Of a stretch of 64,000 nt of DNA, positions 34,490 through 46,727 are shown piece after piece (within the stretch, counting starts at the first letter, position 1; every line of letters starts with the position of its first letter). Where the stretch lies: the NCBI GenBank assembly GCA_950106755.1, contig OX467083.1, positions 35,893,029-35,957,028 of the forward strand. The letters are read 5' to 3'. This stretch comes from Climacium dendroides. Its lineage: Eukaryota > Streptophyta > Bryopsida > Hypnales > Climaciaceae. Made by a program: the position numbers and the translations under genes. Under the pieces are notes generated by a model that was given only the letters and a program-made list of their open reading frames with translations, was not told the DNA's origin and ran no database searches.

Positions 34490-35690
34490 ACAGGACGGGG
34501 GGCGCGAGCGCTCCCTTCAAATTAAATTACAATCGCAGCAAATCGAGGACAGTGGAGTTCCACCTTCCCTTCCCGCCAGTGCAGAACATTGGAGACCATT
34601 CCTTATTGAAGGAATTTTCAATGCTATCTCGAGCTTCGGTATCCTTAATGATCTTATGGAAATGACTCTAGATGGCCATACCGGCGTGCAACGTGGAAAT
34701 CCAAGTGGAGCTAAGTATCCTTTCTTGGTTAACTTCATGGATTGTATACTTCTTACTACATCAATCCGTCCAAATATACCAAATTAAAAAACTTCTAAAT
34801 AAATCCCATGGTTGTCCCTTATACACAAATCTTTCCGTGCTCCCAGTGCAATTAGTATTAATTGCGCCCAAAAGAACTTGTTGAAGGTTGACGAAGGTCG
34901 GGCCGTTGCCTGCTGTTGTTAACCTATTCATTTTCTCCCATAACTCCCGGGTGCAACTGCAGTCCCAAAAGAGGTGCTTGGTGATTTCCATCCTGCAGCC
35001 GCAAAGGGGGCAGCTGGTGTCGGCCGTCGGAATTTTCCAACTGAGCCATTCACCAATAACGATTCCCCTGTTAAAAACCTGCCATAAAAATGTTGTCTGC
35101 TTCTTGGGTCTCCCGTTGTGCCACATTAAATTGAAGGTCTGCTTGAGTTGCTGTGCCGTGAATCCCCTATCGGTGAGCGCCTTGACTCCTGCCGGGATTG
35201 CTGCCATTGCCGCAAGCCTTTGCTTGTACCCTCTCTTGGAGGTATATGCGTAAAAGGGAGCTTCTTTGAGGGTCCCTATTTTTTTCCACTTCCAGTCGCC
35301 AGGGTTCCAATCCAGCTTGATCAACTCTGGTGCCGCTAAGATCCAAACTTTGTCTGGGTGCTGTGGTACCATCTCGGGATTGCATTCGGCAAATGATCTT
35401 GCTCCTGCGCTCCATCTTACTACCCTTGCTCTGCTTAGTTCCACCGCTGTTACTGGTTCTTGTTGCTGCTCTTCTAGCAGTCCTGTGCCCACCTGCCATC
35501 CGAAGGTCCTTGCCACAGCCTGCTCACCCTCCCTGACGAACATGATTTTTGAAGTCCCGAGTGTAATTACCCATCCGCTTCTCTGGTTTGTTGGGGTTCT
35601 GCGCCGCAGATCCCACGGAATGTGCGATAGTATTTTCTGCCTCCTTATCCTTCCCTTCTCTGGTACGACCTCCTGATCCTTCCCTCCTCT
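34490..35690 (-). pseudogene. LINE C ORF2 fragment with zf-RVT domain
   Basis: An open frame at 35,543-34,761 carries TFNLMWHNGRPKKQTTFLWQ, CPLCGCRMEITKHLFWDCSC and FLIWYIWTD, the zinc-binding reverse-transcriptase-associated domain of plant LINEs. The frame shifts near 35,544 and again near 34,760. The catalytic domains are absent, so it is inert. Confidence 0.85.
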
Positions 35691-35731
35691 GGTACCTTGC
35701 TACTTGGATAATCGTAGTAATTCTAAAGCTA
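35691..35731 (+). pseudogene. 18S rRNA gene fragment, 41 bp
   Basis: GGTACCTTGCTACTTGGATA, then ATCGTAGTAATTCTAAAGCTA. It is the same 18S stretch again, abutting the truncated 5' end of LINE C. Because LINE C lost its own 5' end, this piece is most simply remaining target DNA. Confidence 0.88.
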
Positions 35732-38700
35732 AAAAAGTTGCTATGTATGTAACACATACTTGCTAAATTGGTCCAAGGAAACTACGTAAGAATCTTACAA
35801 ATGATTCCCAAAGAGAAGTTTCAGTTTTTCCATCACATCAACAAAATAATAGAAACTCCAATTGTTAGCTTATAGGTGAAGAAAATTCAAGATAGACCAA
35901 TGAAGGGCATTTACTATCTAAGTATGGTGATTCAAGGTGAAAATCAAGCCATAAGTTCAATGGCACAATCAATTTGCCAAGATTTCTTTTCATGTAGAAG
36001 ATTCTTTATTCATCGGAATTTAAAGGAGATAGTGAGATTTGATTGTTCTCTTCAAATTTGCAAAGTAAAAAGATGAGCTTGCACATCTTTTACGAAATTC
36101 CATGAGAGGTTCTATAAAAAGTTTCAGAATTTTCTGATAGTCAAAAGATATTCTTATGGACAGTCAAATTGCCAAATTTTATAATGAAAAATTCATTGGA
36201 ATTATGCTAAGTGCAATAAAATCTCACTAAAAATTAGCATAGATTTTTTTATGTTAATAATATGCTCCAACAAGTTTCAAGACATTCCAATAGCCAAAAA
36301 CACCTGAACCAACAAAAAATTTCAAAATTGATAAAATTGAAGAAAATTTGTGGTGTTGATCAATGTTTTGAAGGCATACAAAATTGAAATGAGGTCAAAG
36401 TTAGGTCTTTTTTTACTCACTTATTTCTACTAAAAAGCCTAGGCTAGTTACTTTTTCACAGAAAAGTCAAACTCCAAAAATTGAATTTTTACACCTTTTG
36501 GTTTTTAAGTTGGTGCTGAGATTCTTTGCATTTTGAGCGTTGGAAGAAGGGGTGAGGGTTCTTTTAAACTAGAAATGGCCTTATGAAGCCAATGGTGTAA
36601 TCCGTGTGTGATTTGGAGTTAATTTTCAAAAGTTAGAGTTTTGAACCAACATAGAAAGTCAAAAATAAGAGATTAAGTGGAAAATCTCAGGTGATAGGAT
36701 TACTTTAGGAAAAATGAGAGGAGAGAAGTTCCCTTAAAAAAGTATATAAAGGCACCCTTTCTTTTCTCAAAATACTCCTTCAAGTTATTTTTTGACTTTA
36801 TTACATTTGGCCATTTTTCAACTTTGTCCATTTATTTGGCTTTTGGACCAAATTGTCAATTTCTCATGATTTTAGAGCATTTCAAGCTCCATTGTTGTTT
36901 TCCAAGCTCTTTTTGAAGAATATTAGGGTCTCTTCAATGTTTATTTTTGTATACACTTATTTGAATTATTGTCATTAACTTTATTAAGGTTATGTTAAGT
37001 TTATTTGTTTGTACTAATCCTAGAATAATCCCTCAACGTACTTTGATGATGCCCCTTTGAGGGGCTTCTAGTTTATATTTGTGAACTTCTAAACTACTAA
37101 ATGAAAAATTCCTTAATTGATAAATTCCTTAGAATTTGGATGTTTTTGTACTAACTTGTTTGTATTACATTTTTGAATTAGCAAATGGTTGTACTAACCT
37201 CCTTATTCTAATGTATCTATGTGTGGTTTTTCGACAAGTTGACTTGTCAAAATTGTCTTGATTTCTTGTTGGTTTTTTGAAATGGCAAGTTTTAACTTCA
37301 AGTCCTATAGGTGTTTCCATATTTTTAGTAATTTTCCAAAATACGGCAAAGCTTTAACTTTAATAGATCTAGAAAGTACTAGCATTTTGTTAAAATACTC
37401 CAAGGTGGCGGAGCTTTGACTTTCTTTGGTTTTAGGACTCAAAAATTTAGTTTTCAAAAAATGTTGGAAATGGCTCATAGTTTAGCCTCCAAAAATCTTA
37501 GTGTCAAAGAACATTCCAAGTTGTAGTTCAATTAGTGGTTCAAACCGTGGTCCATCCTTGAAGTTTTGAACTATGATAGTCTAAAATTAAACTAAATATT
37601 TATAAGCTTGTGAAATGAAAATATTGATCATGTGGATGAAAGAGAAGGTTAATCTTTGGTTTGGAGTCTAGTAATCCCACTACCTTTTTTATTTCCAAGT
37701 AGTGTTGCTTTAAAGTGTTTGCTCCTATACGACTTGACTTTCCCTTCCCAACGTTGGGCTTGCTTACCCACTTCCTCAGTATCCCAGAGTTTGGAGACGT
37801 GTGTCATTTTCACATACTTTTTATACATACTGCAATTTCAAAGTTCTATGGACTCATTTTTCCATCCGCGTTCCATTGCACAGTATGGGGCTTGTTGATC
37901 TTCCCAGCTTAGGTCTTGAGGTTTGCCTCTTCTATTTTTCTTCCAAGGGAATCAATGTGGGTGTCGTGGCATGGTGACCTTGATGGAAAAAGAAATTAAT
38001 TGATCACTAAGTTCAGGTTAATATTTTCAATACTCACACCAAGTGCTTTAGAGTAAAAATGAAGAAGAGCCAAAAGTTTTTAGATAGTTTAAGAACCACA
38101 TGATAAAAAAAATTGATTTGATAATTAATATGCAACCATTCCAACCACAGTCGTTTACGCACCAAGCCAAAAGGGGCGCGGAGAGTCTGAAAGGAACTAG
38201 ATCACCCACTCCGGAAGGGAAACAACTATGGCAAAATGAGCCATGAGGACATATTTGGGATATGGAATCATATTTTATAGTCATTTTTTTAAGTCCATAT
38301 TTTGCAATTATATCTTTATAGTGATTACATTTTTTGTTTTGGGTAGCCCAAAGTAAATTTGGACAAGAAAATTGTTGAAAAAGTGCCAAGTCATATTTTT
38401 AGTTCAATTATATTTCTAGTCATATTTTTTAGAGTAGCCCTCAAAAAATATGGGCAATCCAAAAAAAATATGGTCAAGCCATAGTTTAGGATTTTGAAAC
38501 CTTAAACATCTACTTTTGAATTTTGAAACTTAATCACTACTTTTACAGGATTTTAAAACCCTAGCCACCACTTCTTCAAGGTTTTGAAACCCTAGCCACC
38601 ACTTCTTTGAGCTCTTCTTCCTTGCTTTTTGTTGTTTCTTACCTTTAATTTCTTGTTGTTTCTTGATTTTGCTTCTTAATTGTTGTCTTTTGGTGCTCTT

Positions 38701-39050
38701 TAGTTCATAGTTTAACTCTTACTTCTTCTTGCTCTTTAATTTATGTTTCTTATTTCTTCTTATTGCATCCAAATTTCTTTTTTTTTCTTGCATTTTGTTT
38801 TCTTGTTGTTGCATTTTAACTCTTGTTTCTTGTTATTTCTTATTGTCTCTTGGTTGTAGCTCCTTGTTGCACCTTGATTCTTGCTTATTGTTATTTCTTA
38901 ATACTTACCACTTTTTTCTTCTTTTTCACTTCATTACCATTGTTATTCTTCCTACTTTAAACTTGTGCTATATATTTTGTGTTGTTATAAGTTTTTAAAG
39001 GTTGAGCTTTGTTGTTCATTCACTAAAAATTAACCTTTTATTTTTTTAAT
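35732..39050. other. AT-rich intergenic DNA, no supported gene
   Basis: Open frames are short and compositional. A ~44-bp local duplication containing TTTTGAAACCCTAGCCACCA lies at about 38,540-38,610. From 38,650 the plus strand is a TTCTT-rich pyrimidine tract. Confidence 0.6.
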
Positions 39051-39053
39051 TGT

Positions 39054-39791
39054 ATACTAGAGGTGGGTGCATGCTATGCTACGCATTCATCATTAGAATT
39101 TTATTAGAATTTTTATGTATTAGATAGAATGCAAAACAAAAATTTCAATAAATCTTCAAATAAAAATGACTAAAATCTTTGTATAATTTTTTTTAAAAGT
39201 AAGTGTATATTGAAATGTACAATAGAAATTTAATGAATAATGAATGAAATATATGCAATGATGAATACGGTAAAAGATACACATATAAATCTCAAAAGCT
39301 TCGTGAACAATTTAATTGTTGTGAAATCCAAGATTGGTTCAATCTAATAAATTTCTCAAATCATTTGGTAGTAGCAATAGAAAATTGAAATTAGAAGGTC
39401 AAAACTCACAAAAGCACAAAATCATAGAAATGCAAAAGAAGTATAAAGCCAAGAAAAGCAATGGAATTGCTACCTTTATAATATCACAATATTGTTCCTC
39501 TTTAATATCATCTCAGTTGCAACGACTATATTATTTCTATAATATCATCCTTTGTAAAAAGTGATATTACAAAGGTGATTGTGAACTGCTACTCTATTTC
39601 AATAATATCACATTGTGTAAAAATATGATTTCTATGTATGCATGATTGAAAATATTTTTTATAAAACAATTAAAATCATTATTTTAAAGACTTATCAAAA
39701 TCATTATCATGCATTCTATTCAAATATATTAAATTTTTACTAATATGTAATACAATGAATGCATAGCATAGCAAGCACGAGCCCCTAGTAT
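39054..39791. mobile_element. ~740-bp terminal-inverted-repeat element, unclassified
   Basis: The left end has ACTAGAGGTGGGTGCATGCT followed by ATGCTACGCATTCAT. The right end, reverse complemented, reads ACTAGGGGCTCGTGCTTGCT followed by ATGCTATGCATTCA, giving ~36-bp imperfect terminal inverted repeats. There is no coding capacity. The flanks (TA-rich) do not give a clear duplication, so the superfamily is undecided. Confidence 0.6.
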
Positions 39792-39958
39792 TAATGGTAG
39801 CATTTGTGATATTATAGAGGGACTTATGATTTTAGTAGTATGATATAAACATAGAAAGTTAGAACAAAATTGTTGAAAGCTACTTACAACTCAATAGAAC
39901 CATCTTCACATTATTGTAAGAAAAATAGACCTTATTGGCTTGTTTAAATGGTTCATTG

Positions 39959-39959
<1 letters not shown>

Positions 39960-39992
<33 letters not shown>
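39960..39992. repeat. (AT)n microsatellite
   Basis: About 16 uninterrupted AT units. Confidence 0.97.
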
Positions 39993-39996
<4 letters not shown>

Positions 39997-40306
39997 TATT
40001 GGTAACTAATAAATGTCATTGAAGAAAGTCACATTTTTTATATGATTGTCTCTTGTATATCTCTCAAATCATATGTATTCATTTTTAACCACATAAAATC
40101 TTTTATTCAACTATTCAATTATCTTGATGTATAATTGCAACATGGCATATCCATTTAAAATGCATGGAAAATGTGATTATAGTTTGTAATTGAAGCTATT
40201 TTGAACTTTAATTACCTTAATCACAAACCGCACACACGTGACTTTCAATCATCGAGGGAATCACTTGCTTAAGTTATATTTTATAATATACGTTGATAAA
40301 GATATA

Positions 40307-40406
40307 ACTAGTTAGTCATATAATGCTTATAATTATACACGCCTAAAGGTGACTTTACTAGTTAGTCATATAATGCTTATAATTATACACGCCTAAAGGT
40401 GACTTT
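40307..40406. repeat. 50-bp perfect tandem duplication
   Basis: Two adjacent 50-bp copies starting ACTAGTTAGTCATATAATGC (40,307 and 40,357). The identity suggests a recent duplication. Confidence 0.93.
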
Positions 40407-40481
40407 ACGCTTTTGAAAATATGATTGCAATTAGTTATAAATTATCAATCACATCCACATGAACTACCACATCAACTATAT

Positions 40482-40766
40482 ATATGACTCACAAAAGTCA
40501 TATTTCACATCAGTAAAAAATATGACTCAAGAGAGTCATTTTCCACATTAGCAAAAAATATGACTCACAAGTGTCATATTTTACATCAACAAAAAATATG
40601 ACTTACAAGAGTCATATTTCACATCAACAAAAAATATGGTTGTACAAAGTCATATGCCATATCATCCAAAATATGATTTATTATAGTCATATTTCATATC
40701 AACCAAAAATATGATTTATTGTAATCATATTCTATGTCAACCAAAATATGATTCACCATAGTCTTG
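40482..40766. repeat. Tandem ~38-43-bp repeats with TATGACT...AGTCATA
   Basis: About seven diverged units of the form AAAAATATGACTCACAAGAG then TCATATTTCACATCAAC. Each contains a short inverted repeat (TATGACT/AGTCATA). Scattered single copies continue to about 41,600. The pattern resembles the subterminal repeats of CACTA elements and leads to a CACTA-like end at 41,633. Confidence 0.75.
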
Positions 40767-41619
40767 GGGATCACTTAGAGTGTCCATTGAAAATCACGTA
40801 AATTTTGGAACCCCTATATATTTTTTGAATTTTAAATAAAATTAAATGAAAAAAATATGAATAGATTTTTCTACTTTGAAAGTTTATTTTTTGAATTATT
40901 GATATTTTTATTTGTTAATAATAATTAGTTATAAATTTTTGAAGTAAAAAGATACATTGTAGAACTGAAAAATAACTTTCACAGCCCTATATTATATAAG
41001 AAAAAATCGTCTAAAAAATGAAAAAGAAATTCCTAAAAATAACTCTCTATCAAAATCTCATTTTGAGTTGAATATTGATGCAATGGTCATCTAAATGTGT
41101 TCTCTAAAAATATTTGAATTAAAAAAAACATGTCATTTTGATGCATTTTTAACCTCTTCTAGAAATCATTCTACATTTTGAAATTTTGGAAGTAGAACCC
41201 TATAGTCATTAGTAACCAATGCTCAAAATTTGAAGTTAAAATTATAGTTTATTAGAAACCACTTGTTCGCATGTGGTTTGTTGTAGTAGAACTAAGTACA
41301 CCCCCCGAGCCATAGTCATATTCCACGTCAAAAATATGATTATATAGAGTCATATGCCACATAGGCTTTTTTCCTTCTTCCCAAGAAGCTCAAGAGAAAG
41401 TCAAGCCCCAAAGGACAATCAATATGTATGCCACATTGGCAAAATAGCTAATTACGGCTAATTATACATATGACTGCTAATATAACTAATGTCCAATATG
41501 ACTCGTTAGTAATGATCGGACCCAGTCATATTCTAAATCATATACAGTGATTTTGACATGAATCATATTTTGAGATTTTTTGACTCATTGTAGTCATATT
41601 TTGCAATCATAAAACATGC

Positions 41620-41633
41620 ATTTTCTAGTAGTG
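41620..41633 (+). repeat. Solitary CACTA-like right terminus
   Basis: ATTTTCTAGTAGTG matches the right end of MITEs 1 and 3 and follows subterminal ATGACT-type repeats. I could not find the matching CACTACTAGAAAAT upstream in the window. Confidence 0.45.
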
Positions 41634-43495
41634 AAACATTGGATGTAATATTTAAATTTAATAAGATGTATGATAACAAATTTTTGACATGATAATGAAC
41701 ATTAATTGAAAGTATATACAATGTTAAAAGTGTTCATTTGATCTATGAATTAAAGGATTTATACTTCATCCAAGTTATTGAGATATAGTATTGCATACAT
41801 GAATGGACAATGTAGAAATATGATAATTGAAAATACTATTTTTGTTTGTAGAATCCAATAAAGGCACAAGTTAGTATATCAATTTTGCACCCCCCAAACT
41901 TGTTAGAAAGGTGGTGTTAGAGACACATGCAAGTATCAATTGAAAATCAAGATATGTTGATGCTGCAAATGAACCATGCTAAAAAGGTCAACACATGATA
42001 TTTGTGATATGAGTTTTTTATATGAATAGACCAACCATATATGACGTTAACCATGATTTCTTAAACATATTCATTTTTTGTACCAAGTGGATGGACTTTT
42101 AAGTATTCTAGTCCTATGGTGTGTTTCTTATCTGATTGGAATACAACAACTAAATCAAATTATTAGACTACAAGGAGAATACATCCAACCATCATCCCAA
42201 ATGAATGTTAATATTGACTCTAACTTTGAAAACTATAGGAAAATCCAAAACCCAAATTTGAAGTCAATGATTAGAAAGGACACCAATAGGGGGTGCAATG
42301 CAAATGTATCACCACCTAATATCATTGCTTCAAAAGTGATTGTAGAGTATTAGAAAATTTTTAATTAGAAGAATCATAGTTTGGCTTGTAAAAATGACTA
42401 AGGAAAGCTGGCACTAATGTACTACAAAAGTACAATTTGGATGGAAACGACATGTGGATTAATGCAATAGGTTTCTTTATGATATGGGGTTGAGCATGTA
42501 ATGTCTAATTTGTTTAATATGCAGTGATGGTTTAAAATGTGGTTGTTGTGACATTAATCACAAAGTTTGAGCAAGGTTGAGAATGCACTCTATATTAAAT
42601 ACAATTTCATATGTACTAAAGGCTAAACAAAGATTATTGATGCTAGGTACATACGTTTGTTCACTTTTGCATTTTTTTTTCTATTATATATGAAGATAGG
42701 GAAAAAAGATATAGTACATGGTAATGAGATAGATTCAGAAGGCGGTATATGTATTAACCTAAGGCATTCAACCTAATGAAAAGTCAAATGTACTAGAATT
42801 TTTTTATTTATAAGCCATTATTAATGTTTATCAAAGTTTGGCAAATATGGTGTAATTTGATAAATAGTTTGTAAATAAGTTGTTTTGGAGATTCGATATG
42901 TTGATTCCTAATGTTGAGGATATTGTTTGTTATACTGAATTGTGAGTGATCCTAGTTGAAGTTCAAAAAATAGTAAACCATTGTAAGTCTTTCAATGTCA
43001 TAATAATGCATGGCTGTAGTTTCTAAGTGATTTTATATGCCATGACCATCGTATTTGCTGTAATGTGAATTTTAAATCAAAAGGCCAATTCTTATTTGAT
43101 AGGTTTTGTAGGACCTTGTTTCAATGATAATGTCTTGTAGATTTTGATTCAATACAATGCATTGAATAGGTGGATGTTGCAATTGAAAAAAACAAATTAA
43201 GATATGATGCTAGTGTAAAGTGAACTTGTCCACTAGTATTAGTAGAGTTTGACTCTTCTTGGAATGAGCTTTTTGCACTAAATGTATTTTTTTTCTTTTA
43301 CAATTGCATACTATATCATGTTAGTTATCTACATGCAAATTTTTTAAGTAGATGAAGAATCTAACAAAAGATACCAAATCAACCTAAATTGGCCTCGTTC
43401 TTTTGGATAGCATACCTTTTGATTTAGTCATCTAATCAAAATTTTTAAAAAGAGGGTAAATGTTTCCTTTTTGTATTAAAACTTAAGAACATCCC
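41634..43495. other. AT-rich DNA without recognised features
   Basis: Only short open frames; the longest (42,078-42,353 +, 91 residues) has no recognisable domain and no convincing splice context. Confidence 0.55.
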
Positions 43496-44327
43496 TTAAC
43501 CCCTAAAGTCCCAAGGTCTCTTTTCCATCAAACCCACTCAAAACTACCATTTCTATAGCAATGAGAAAAAAGTTATTTTTTTATTTTTTTATTTTTATTT
43601 TTGCATATCCAACCGTGGGGTCTTATACTAGACTAGTATAAAAATGTGTGGTAGAAATTTCACAAACTTTGACTATGTAGATTGCAAGATATTTGTATTT
43701 AAAGTGAAAGAAACAAAAAATTATATACCTTGCTCAACTACATTATTTGGCTTTAAACCTTCATAACTTATAATTTTTGCTCTATTGATTTTAAATTTTA
43801 AATTTTATATGATAAATGATTGAGTTGAGAGTCTATTAAATTATTATTTTTTAAAATACACTTAGTTTTCATTCATTTAAAAATTGTTGAGTAGAGGTAG
43901 GTTTGAGATTGAAGAAAAATCTAAATTGTTAATAGCTATAAGATGGAATTGAAATACACTCATCCCAATAGTGAGATTGTTCTAGAAAGAGATTTTAACC
44001 TTGTAAAACTTTTTTTAGAAAAATTGTGAAAATTGAGATTAGAAATGAAATCTATAAGTTATTTTTTCAAGAAGATGCTTTAATTGCCTAGAAAACAAGA
44101 TTGTCTATAACTTTCTCATAACAAATCCAAATGGAATGAATCGAAGCTTTCCATGTACATAAAAATATAATATATACATAAAAAAATTTAAAATATTTTA
44201 CTTTAAATTTTTGAAGTTTATTTCTACCCGCCAAATGAAAAAATTACAGCAAATATTGAGACCATAGAAACTAGTTTGCTTGATATCCATTTAGTCTCCT
44301 GCGGGAATAATGGGACTTTAGGGGTTA
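43496..44327. mobile_element. TTAA-flanked MITE (832 bp) with 18-bp perfect terminal repeats
   Basis: The left end TTAACCCCTAAAGTCCCA and the right end TGGGACTTTAGGGGTTAA are exact complements. If TTAA is the target duplication, the element is piggyBac-like; if it is part of the repeat, a PIF/Harbinger-like origin (TAA/TTA duplication) is possible. No transposase. Related ends recur at 45,812, 59,039, 60,778 and about 63,750. Confidence 0.75.
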
Positions 44328-45811
44328 AAAATTGAATTTGTATGACCCCATCCAAGTTTTCAAGTGTCCATTGAATAGACACTTGGTCCTTTAGGAATTA
44401 AACACCCTACAAGGTTGTTTATTGTTTGTAAAGTTTTAAAAAGGTATTTATAATGCATTTTTTGAATTTTTGTATGAAAGACAATCCTTTCTAGTTTATT
44501 ATGTTATCTAAAACACTTAAACCTTTTCATTAGTTTTCATGGAAGAAAATTATCACAAGGTCAAAATTTGATCCTGTTTTCTTGTATACAATCACTAAGG
44601 GATGACAATTGGGTCATCCTACCTTAAACGAGGGGACGACTTTCTACTAAATGGCAAAAATAAAGAATCCATCTACTCATCTAAGAATTTGATAATTATT
44701 GGTTCACTATCTTTGTGGTAGGGTCATGTCTGTCTCCAAGGGTAAGACCTTAAGTATAGTAGACCGAGGAATTCTAATAAGTGCAAGGCAGAAGGCCCTT
44801 AATTTATTCTTTGTTCCTATTGTGTTTTGTATCAATGCATTTGAATTGTTGAATTGTCGCTGTGAGGTTCCTTTCCAATCCCAAATCAAAATGCATTGAC
44901 TACCTCGATTCTTGTATTTAGGAACCCCACAACGTGGGCCAATTTGAGGTACCAACTCAACTTCCTAGCTATTTTGAACATAAATATTTTTTCAAAAACT
45001 GAATTTTAAAAATGGAAAGTCAATCATTCTTACCACCCTCTCAGCTTCAGTTACTGCCTGCAGCTTCCGTCAAATTTTGCACATTACTTTTGGATGGCCA
45101 GCGATTTCTTTTATTCTTTAGTGTGTGTGCAAATGTAGGAATGCACAGGGCCTGGCAGAACTGGTGGCAGCAATAACTTCCTTTCCTTACTATTACGAAG
45201 CTCCTTCCCGCACATTTGCCTTTCCCAGCCTCCCCGCCCCTCGGGCCCTGGCTTTCGCTGCTTGTATTCTAAACTCAGATGAAAAGCAGAATTAAGAATT
45301 GGAGCCATTAGTGCCCACCGTGTAGCACCTCCCAGACACGAAGTTAAAATATGCAACCTGGAGAACCAGGCAATGAAAGCGCTTTCTTTTTTTTCCCCTT
45401 CTTTCTTTGAAACACATGGACCATTTCCATGGATGGGGGAAAAAGTACACAGAACCAAAGGGACAAGTCCTCGGTGAAAATATTATTTTGGCAATGAAAG
45501 CGCTTTCAAGGGCTCTGCTCCTGCAAAAAATTCTCCCCAACAAAGCTTAACCCCGGAGCGCCCCAGCAACAGGATCCTGCTTCTCCAAATTGCCCTCTGC
45601 CCATTGTTAACGAACATTTGACCAACACAGTCTCCTCATTCATTCGGTGAAAACACTTGCGATTAATCCCTGCACGATCCCCTAACTTTCAACTACCGTT
45701 CTATACGATCAAATCCTGTAGATGGCAAAGTTGCGATAGTGGTGCCAGTTCATTTGCAAGTAGGTTGTTGGACCCTGCTTTCTTGTGTTCATGGGCTGGG
45801 CGCTCAGGGGT
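44328..45811. other. Intergenic DNA
   Basis: AT-rich to 45,000, then a more GC-balanced stretch at about 45,050-45,800 with a short direct repeat (GCAATGAAAGCGCTTTC at about 45,373 and 45,492). Antisense open frames there show no domain. A TTAA-family-like end (CTTGGTCCTTTAGGAATTAA) is at about 44,383. Confidence 0.45.
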
Positions 45812-46724
45812 TAACCCCCAAAGTTCCTTGACTGTATTCTCACCAAAAATGCTCCAAAACTGCCATTTCTAGTACAACTACCAATTTTTTTTTAAATATC
45901 ATTTTTAGACACATGTGTAGTACTCTAGTTTGAGAATACGTGGAAAAATTTTCAGAAATTTTCACCATGTGGATTGCAAGATATTAGAGTTTAAAGTGAC
46001 AAAAATCCTTTTTGGGAGACTTACAAAAAAATAGGCAGCTACACTTCGTAAGATCAAATCATTATGAAAAAATTTCCCAAATGGTTTTGCTTCTTTGGAT
46101 TCATTCTTCAAGTCAAGTTGGCTACATGCTTGAAACTTTTTAGAATATTTGGAATTGTACAGCATACAAGAAAAAAAAGTAAGTAGAAAGAAGTAGAGAA
46201 TGATCCAAAATACTAGATTGTTAAAAAATTTGTTATGGAATTTTAAAATGTCAATCCCAATGGTTGTAATTTTGTAATAAACAATCTACACCTAATGTTT
46301 TTATTTTTTTCAAAAATATTGAAAATTGAGTAAAATAAAGGACTTCAAAGTTTATTTTAAAGTATAGAATCCATAATTGTCTGCAAACTATAACTTCTCA
46401 TAACTTTCATTTCATTAATGAAAATGGAATGGTTCAAAGTTTTCCACATATATGTAAATCTAATGAACCAATTTCAAATTTTTATTTATGAAAAGAGTGA
46501 TTTTTTTTTAATCTACTTGAGCTACCCGAGTTGAGAAACAAACTACATATCATACAATAACTTTTTAACCATATAGTCAAAAGTTATGAAATTTTTTGGG
46601 CCTTAAAGCTATTCCTTGACCATATGTTGTGTAAAAATTTTAAAGGAAAAAAATCTCTACTCACATGTACTTGCCTCCAAAAGTTATGTTGCAAAAAATA
46701 CAAGGTTGGTCGTTTATAGGTTAA
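45812..46724. mobile_element. TTAA-flanked MITE, second long copy (~913 bp)
   Basis: Starts TTAACCCCCAAAGTTCC and ends GTCGTTTATAGGTTAA. Internal sequence resembles the 43,496 copy (CCATTTCTA, a stretch with ATGTGGATTGCAAGATATT). It is more diverged at both ends. Confidence 0.6.
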
Positions 46725-46727
46725 CTA

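Larger units (their letters stand above)
34318..35690 (-). mobile_element. LINE C, 5'-truncated copy
   Basis: A third copy of the family, holding only the end of ORF2 and the 3' UTR. It starts abruptly at 35,690 within the region between reverse transcriptase and zinc finger (EKGRIRRQKILSHIPWD, aligning with LINE B EKERTRRLKTITHIPWD) and ends at 34,318. GGTACCTTGCT flanks both ends, the signature of a 5'-truncated LINE with a target duplication. MITE 3 sits in its 3' UTR. Confidence 0.87.

Noticed and set aside
22195..35731. LINE-18S chimeras made by template switching to 18S rRNA
   Set aside because: Switching would place 18S in sense orientation relative to the LINE; here it is antisense at every junction, and the same motif also marks the 3' ends.
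45111..45543. Minus-strand frames of 115 and 83 residues
   Set aside because: They overlap in different frames and show no domain; treated as chance.
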